In this document: positions 56,881 through 64,000 of the stretch, piece by piece
Layout of the letters: each line of letters begins with the position of its first letter
Numbering within the stretch: the first letter of the stretch is position 1
Source of the DNA: Tamarix chinensis
Taxonomy: Eukaryota; Streptophyta; Magnoliopsida; Caryophyllales; Tamaricaceae
Direction: 5' to 3'
Assembly (NCBI GenBank): GCA_030549775.1
Contig: CM060174.1
Location: 53,322,707 to 53,386,706, forward strand
DNA: 64,000 nucleotides
Notes under the pieces: model-generated
Databases searched by the model: none
What the model was told of the DNA's origin: nothing
The model's input: the letters and a program-made list of their open reading frames with translations, nothing else
Program-made: the position numbers and the translations under genes

Positions 56881-58677
56881 TCTTAGATATCCTTTGATAT
56901 TGTATATAGGACTATTATATGACTATTTAATGGATAAAATACGTATGTTACTATAGATCAATGACCTAATGAATGGATTAAATGGACCGTGATTTATGGC
57001 ATACTCAATGGGTGTTGTAAAGACCTTAATTGGTAAACCACAAATGAAATGTGATGGTTTTGAGAAAAAGGATGATGAAATACGGATTATGTTTTGGGTG
57101 GACTAATATAACAGATATGATTAATATTGAACAAATATAAATGGAAATCCTACACATGGTTGAGGATGGGAAGGATTAATATGGAAGAAATATATGAAAG
57201 TCTTGCTTACTTATTATATGGGCCTTGTGTTGTCACATAACCTCAAAAATAATGTATTATTCACATAACGCGAAAGATAATTGAGCTATGTGTGGGTATG
57301 GTTACCCAATCCTTGTTTAGCTACCGAGGGTTAGTTTGCCTTCGAGTGTTTATTGATACATTCGAGATTTACTTTTGGGTGGGATCCTAGTAAATCATAG
57401 TGTCTTACCTACTCTAGACATTGATGATATACTAGTGGGTATTGATACTAAAGAGTCTAGTTGCTTAGGTGGTTGGATTCGTCCTTAACTTATTTCCATT
57501 TTGGTTAGCTTCAGGCTGGACATATGTCCATTGTGGTTACTTGGCTTCGGCACAGATTTATATCCATTGAAGTTATTGGCTTCAACCTAGCCTTTCCCTT
57601 AGTTTGGATAGGCTTCCATAGTATGTGAGACCAAGGGGTCGTGCACATTCCATTACTCAATGATGATCATAATGATACAAGGTTGGAATGAATACTTAGA
57701 TAGTAAATGGAATGAATGCTTAGATAAATATTTGAATGAGTAATTAGATAATGATTGGAATTAAGAACTAGATGATAACTTGTATAAGTACATGGACAAG
57801 AAATGGAAGAAATATATGGATGAGAATAAAATAAGGATGTAATAGAATAAGAAGATAATAGAAAAGGAAAGGAAAAGATAAATATTGACTGTAAAGGAAT
57901 AACCTAATTAATTAAGAAATTTAGAAAAATAAACCCTAGTGGTCATTTGGATAACCTTCTTAGTACATGTGTATGACTATCTATGATATTGTACTATGAT
58001 GATAAGTATGATGCATTTTGAATTGCCTGAGTTGTGCATGACAGTAAATCTTGATGCATTGATTAATCATGATAGAGTCGGTACACTTAATTATTTGGCA
58101 TTAGCATGACACATGTTAAGTATGATTTCCATGATATAATAGAACCTTGTATGCTTGTGAATTCCATTGAGGATGTAACTTGTATTACTGATGTGTCTAT
58201 TTACTTAGTCACTCGCTTATTTCCAAGAGTAGAGGGCCATGTGTAGGTTTTTAGGGATGGCCAGTAGTAGGCCCACCTCATCTTGTATTTGGGGATTGAG
58301 AGAGTGGACATCTGAAGGTTTTCGTGTGGTATGTGATGGACCGTGGTTTGGGGACCACGCCCTAACTTATTTTCTACCATAATAGCAGTGTGTTTTTAGT
58401 TAATTATTCTACCTATAATTAACTACGTCAGAGAACATCAAGGTCCTATGGTGTAAATGATTTCTTTAAATATTTATGTAACTTATGCTTATGCATTCTA
58501 CTTTAATTTGGTTTGTTTGTTTTTTAGCCTTATATCTAACATGGGACGGGTAGGTGACGTCTATCATGTATTAGGTACAGTGGTAATACTTCGTTTGTCC
58601 TAAATGTATTTAGTATTTTCCACTTTTACACCATTTTGAAATTAAATTTTTTTAATAGTGAAAAATGGGGTATTACA
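56881..58677 (-). mobile_element. Element K: TGTAACACC-family LTR-like unit
   Basis: On the - strand it starts TGTAATACCCCATTTTTCAC at 58677. It has a decayed stem at about 58520-58575 and decayed boxes at 57500-57620 ('tccattgtggttacttggctt'). A tail resembling D at 23850-23960 is seen near 58200-58250 ('cttatttccaagagtagagg'). The left limit is not resolved and may lie in the 56.5-56.9 kb motif array. No coding sequence. Confidence 0.6.
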
Positions 58678-61100
58678 CCTACTTTGTTGCTATGTTCCAT
58701 AGCAACTTCCCTAAAACACAAACATTCCATAAGCTAATATCAAGTAAGCTTAAACAATCCTCGGTTCTAGAATAACACAATTGATCCTAGAAAACCAAAG
58801 CCCTTCTTCTTAAACAAAGATTTCCTAATGAAAGGAAGTCTTGCATAAACCAATGAACAAATGAATTTTCTTGGACAGCAACATAAATTGACTCAAGTAG
58901 AGTTGGATAATAAACATTATTAACTTGATAAAGATGCAGTCATCCAACACAAGAGAGATAAATGGTACTCCAATGTCTTAGATAAGTAGTGGCCTTATCC
59001 AAAACAAGTTGAAGTGGGTAACAAAAACCCTAGCAGATGTTAGACACATGTATAAATAAGTGATAGGGAAGGACCCTTCATAAAAACCTAAGAAATCAAT
59101 AATAGAGGTTCAATCATCACTAACCACACTGATAGGTTAAGTGATACATTTCTATAGATTAAGCACCATCCCATAAAAATCAAAAATTATATAAAGGTAT
59201 CCTTGAGGTACTTACACTTTTAATATCACCCTTACAAAAAAGGAGGAGGTCATAGCCAAAGAAATGTTAATTAGCTTCGATTATTTACACCTAGGGTGTG
59301 CTTTAAGGTAGGAGCCTTTAATAGCCCATTATTAATAATTTATTTTCCATTATTCCCTTGTTACGATAAGGGTAAAATCTTTTGGGTAAGAGTTAAGCCA
59401 TAAAGGGTTATAACAATATATTCTAGAAGCCACAAAATTCCATTGTATTCTTAGTTCAATTATTTAAGTCTTAGAGCAAAGGTTAAACTTGGTAAAACCT
59501 ATGATCCACTTCCAAGAATAACCCTCAAATTATCTCAAAACAATCCCATGAACTAGTTGACTAGTCCATAAAATAAGTATATTGTTTCATATTTAATTAT
59601 ATGAGCACAAAGCTTTAGGTTAACAGAACTGACCAACTTGTTTGGGACTAACCAATTAATTGGTATAATCAATAGACTTATCCTATCCCAACTATTTAAC
59701 TAGTGGTTTAAAGTATAAGAACATAGAGAACCAAAGAAGCACAAGGTTAGAGGGTATGAACTAGTCGACTAGTATATCTAGATAACCAGCTCTATGTGGC
59801 AAGTTGACTAGTGACCTACTAAGATAATACCACAGGATCCTAGAAGCCAATTGACTAATTCTAACTCTAATAGGTTAGTTGGTTTACTCAGGGCACACTT
59901 CCAAATTTTTTTTAAATAAAACATGTTTCCTTATGTCAACCAATCATCAACTATAGTGCATACAAGGTTCTTAACACATAATAGTCATGGATTGACAAAT
60001 TAATACTATAATCAAGCTTAAGACTTCAATTAATACATCAAAATCAAATTCAGAATTTATTAACATTGTCTAGAGAGTTGAGAAACACTATGACTTGTAA
60101 AAATTTATCATGCTTTCTCATGTTATAATTTTGTGTAAAACCAATTATGTCTCATTAATTCATATACTAAGACTTGTAAAAATTATAAAAATATTAACAA
60201 TTCCAATGAATCCTACTCACCCTTGAGACTAAAAAGCATGCCTACAGACACAAAAGGTCTTATTTTCATATTTTGTCCTCATATATACATATATTCAGCC
60301 ATAGCATGCTAAAAATTTAACTTCCAACCACAAAAATCTATAATTACATAAGTATGCTAGATAAACACTCAAACATAACCACCGCTCTCCACACAAAAGG
60401 GAAGACAATGGGTTGTCTCTAACCAAAAGTTAGTAGAACCATCAAAGGGAATAAAAGAGAGCCTTCCCCAAGATTGAAAATCCTGAAAAACTTTAAAATC
60501 CTAAACACCATTACAAAAGCTAAATATAAGGCTAAAAAAAATTAAAATCTCATAAAAGTTGAAAATAAACTTAAGAGTTAAAAAAACTTAGAGAAAGATC
60601 AATCTTTTCCAAAATTAAGAAAATAACACAAGACTTTAACCTCTCCTAGATCTATATCTCTTTAGCATAAGAGAAAAATACTAAGGAACTAGAAGGATGA
60701 TTAGAAGAAGGGAAAGAAGAGCATAAATGGAGAGTAGATAGGGTAAGGTTTTCAATGGAGATTGAAGGATAAGGGAGAACTAAGAGAAAATATGGAATAA
60801 GTGTGTGAGATAAGAGAAACATGCCTCAGGGTTTTTTTCATGAGGGAAATGAGATGAATCTAAAAAGCCCATAAATTTCCTCTCTTTCAAAATATAGCAA
60901 ATCAAACACTAAAAGAAAATGGAGAGAAATGGATAGAAGATAGTGTTAATGCCCAAAATTATGGATACACCCTTTAATTAGAACCAAAGATCAACCAAAA
61001 CATTTATAAGAAAAGAAAAATGACAGAAGATTAGAGGGGATAAGGAATAAGATAAAGACAAGAAGGCAAAGTCAACAAAATTAGCTTGAGAGATTTAGAT
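58678..61100. other. AT-rich region, probable decayed LTR-like sequence, no gene seen
   Basis: Contains more 'aactagttgactagtcc' type motifs at 59550-59890 (for example 'gaactagtcgactagtat') and a purine-rich stretch at 60640-60960, a layout like the H and Z units. No termini or duplications could be fixed, and no open frame above 60 codons with recognisable content is present. Confidence 0.4.
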
Positions 61101-63250
61101 CCACAAATCTATATAATCTTATCCAAATTAGGTTTAAATACTCATCAAACTCATAAAAATTATTTATGTATAGTCATATGATTAATCATAAAGTTATAAA
61201 ATTACTAGAAAAATATTAAAATTAAAATCAAGAAATTAGGTCAAGTAAAGCCATTACCTACTTTAACAAAACTTGTTAATTAGTTCTACCAATAGTCAAG
61301 CCTTTCAAAATCTATTGGCTAGTTCTTTCAAACCTAAAGCAAAACATACCATGTGAACTAGTTTACTTGTGATGTGCCATCTTATACACACCGAATTTAA
61401 TCCAAATTTCCAAATATGTACTAAGTGATAAGTACAATTTGAATCCTAAAAGGAATATGATATAATTGAGAATTTTGTAATTAATTTCAAAACTTGGTTT
61501 GTTAATAAAATTTTATTTGTACTACTAATCAATAAACTAAAACTATCTAATATAACATGAGATTCACTATTATCGAAACAAGAATATGAGATATTCAACC
61601 GTAAAAATAGGAAATTGAAAAATCACATGAAAATGGACAATTCTATGTATTTTAATGTCTACCTTGGGAAGTGCATACATGTCTACTCCTTAGTTTTATT
61701 TCATTGCAAATAAATCAAATGAGTTGTTGATTTATTTTCTAACTAATTAATAATCTAGGTTAAGAACTCTTGATTCAATTAACAGTAGCATTAATGGTTG
61801 ATAAATAATCAACTACAATTATAGTCACATAAGCTCGGATTATACAATCATTTGGGTTACTAAATGAGATGAAATAAATATAACCCATTGCTACTTTGAA
61901 GATGTCAATTAGAAATTACTTATTAATTGCATCATCCTAACAATGATTTAGAAACTAAATGTATTATGTGATAAATCCAATTAAATCATATTCTTAATCT
62001 TTGCTTAATGATAATTAAATTTTGTTTATTAATCCAATTAAATACATTTAGAATTTATAATTGAAGTCTCATTTCATGTTATAATCCTTGTTTCATTATT
62101 AAAATCCCCTTATCCCATACAAATCTACTCAAATATATTCTTAACACAACAATAATATAAAAATTCATAATGATTAATACTAATCATCCAAATATAAAGG
62201 TTAATGAATCAAAGATACAATAAATAGAATAATTAAATAAGAGAAAAATTATTCCATTCATACACATCATAAATTCAATTATAATAAGTAACTAAGAAAA
62301 AATTATCATTATTGATTCAAGTTTCATCAATCTTATACTTGATCACAAAGTAAATAGAGTTTTTGAATGTAAGATACTAGGAGCTAAAGACAGAAAATGA
62401 GTTTTTCCTCTAAAATATAGAGAATGATGTTTTCAAAAATTGACTCAAAAATTAAAAACGAAGAAGTCTATGTGAGAGGTTACAATAAGACTAGAAAAAT
62501 ACAATGTGTTTCATAACACAACCTCCCATGTTGTTTTTGGAAGTGTCAACTTTTCTAAAATTAATCACTAGAGAAACACGAGTCATGTTTAAGAAACATG
62601 GGAGCCTAATGTTTTTCCTTTAATATGCATTCTCTTCTGCAATGTTTAGCTCGAACTTCTTTTGATGAACGTTATCTTAAACTAGTCTTTTTGTCTTTGA
62701 TTCTAGGTTATCCTATGCCTTCTTGGCTCCTTTCTTCTTTTCCATTTTCTATTAATTCAACCTTTTATTTCTTTATTTTATTCATTTTGCATCATGGTTA
62801 AATCTAATAAAAGAGAACTTGAGGCAACATGGTTAAATCTAGTGTAAACAATAAGGTAACTATAATATTTTAGATCAAATATTGAGATATAAAACCAGTA
62901 GATCAATACCCTCATACATAGATTGTGACTTGTCCTAAAGTATCACAAATATCATTATATAGAGAAAACACAAATTCAAGTAAAAGATAAAAGTTGGTTT
63001 CTGGAATGTTGGACCAAATTATTCATTCACCTAAACATATAATTTCATTGGAACTTGAATTAATGTTCAAAAAATCATAAGTAAAACATTGAAAATCATT
63101 TTGGATCACTTTTTCCATAATTCAAATCAACAGTCCAATCAAACTATAGAATTATTGGGGGGGGGAAAGAATAATTACCTCAATTAGCACCTCACCACAA
63201 AACAATCAATTAAAATTAGCAAAAAGTAAATTGGTAGATCCTCACTTTTA
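61101..63250. other. AT-rich intergenic sequence, nothing recognised
   Basis: I see no open frame of note, no tandem repeat and no family termini. A 10-bp inverted repeat, CTCCCATGTT/AACATGGGAG, lies at about 62523-62610. A poly-G run of nine occurs near 63157. Confidence 0.4.
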
Positions 63251-63258
63251 GTGTTTAT

Positions 63259-63427
<169 letters not shown>

Positions 63428-64000
63428 AGTGTTTTCAGGAATGTTTGTACTATAAATTATTTTTCCAAATGAATATGTTTGACCATGTGCTTACTTTTAC
63501 TCTCAATTACTCACTTCTTAAATGAACTATAGGCTATTAGAATCAAGAGGTCTTATGTTTTGGTTGTAACAGGGCTAGGGTTTTAAGGTGGGATAAATTT
63601 TGGATGGTAGATAAACTCCATGAACTAAAGGATAAATATTCCCACATATTAATTACAAATTTTCCTCCTTTTTTACAAATTTCTTCTTTTTATCCAAAGG
63701 ATAAATGATTACCTGAAACGCTTATTATTCAACCAAAATTTAATAAAAGAGAGTTGAGGTTTTTTTTCATAAGAGAAATTTATTTAAGATATATGTGCAT
63801 ATGAATTCACTTTCTCTTTTTTTTTATTAGTACCTACTCCCTTAAACATCTTCACAATAACCCCCATACTTATTTTCTTATTAAATTAAGCTACACAATC
63901 ACAACTCTACAACATTATTACTCCTCTAGCATAGAGTAGGAAAAGCAAAGGACAAAAGGATATATGTTGCTAATGTAGGTTAAGTCAAGAATATTAGGCT
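63428..64000. other. AT-rich sequence, nothing recognised
   Basis: No gene, RNA or repeat unit is recognised in the last 570 bases. Confidence 0.4.

Noticed and set aside
62523..62611. Inverted repeat CTCCCATGTT/AACATGGGAG as a small-RNA precursor
   Set aside because: Only ten paired bases with a long unpaired middle; too short for a microRNA hairpin.

Overview
This window looks like plant nuclear DNA, most likely intergenic or pericentromeric. It is very AT-rich, has plant telomere-type motifs (TTAGGGTTT), and is filled by nested, decayed LTR retrotransposons, including an Athila-lineage Ty3/gypsy element with its typical DLGAS protease and MDDFS reverse transcriptase signatures. I see no host protein gene, tRNA or rRNA. 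Every long open frame is either low-complexity sequence or a retrotransposon remnant. The species cannot be named from the sequence; an angiosperm is likely.

The dominant component is a family of long LTR-like units that start TGTAAYAYCCC, end TATTACA or a decayed form of it, and carry 5-bp target-site duplications (TSDs). Members: A 224-3548 (+); B 4392-11326 (+); D 16306-24400 (-), interrupted by E about 17216-21154 (-); F about 14446-16305 plus 24401-24790 (-); G 24791-26767 (-); H1 28424-31094 (+); H2 44653-52779 (+), interrupted by C 45537-51088 (+); K ending at 58677 (-). An older host copy A' lies in pieces around A and B. Their shared plan is: 5' end, an inverted repeat about 80-130 bp in whose stem changes in both arms between copies, 'CCAC-N-GTGG' boxes, subfamily-specific short tandem arrays, trinucleotide tracts, a TATA box (clear in C), a purine- or GC-rich block, and an AT-rich 3' end. 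C is the youngest copy: it has perfect CTATT TSDs, and the unoccupied paralogous site survives in H1.

Two autonomous retrotransposon remnants are present. 12022-14445 (+) is a broken chromovirus-type gag-protease-RT. 33362-44652 (-) is a broken Athila element, read right to left: gag, protease, RT, RNase H, integrase, env-like region, polypurine tract and 3' LTR. The Athila LTR and about 4.9 kb to its left (H plus a spacer plus a unit Z) recur as a block at 44653-56532. The arrangement X-LTR-internal-X-LTR suggests either a compound LTR that was copied by reverse transcription or a segmental duplication.

Right of 58.7 kb the sequence is AT-rich with no recognised gene. It ends with a compound TC/TCTG/CTAT/TA microsatellite near 63.3 kb. 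Nothing appears to work as a pathway; the window records successive transposon insertions. The least familiar features are the hairpin that changes in both arms, the three-per-unit box module, and the telo-box arrays in the giant LTR-like family.
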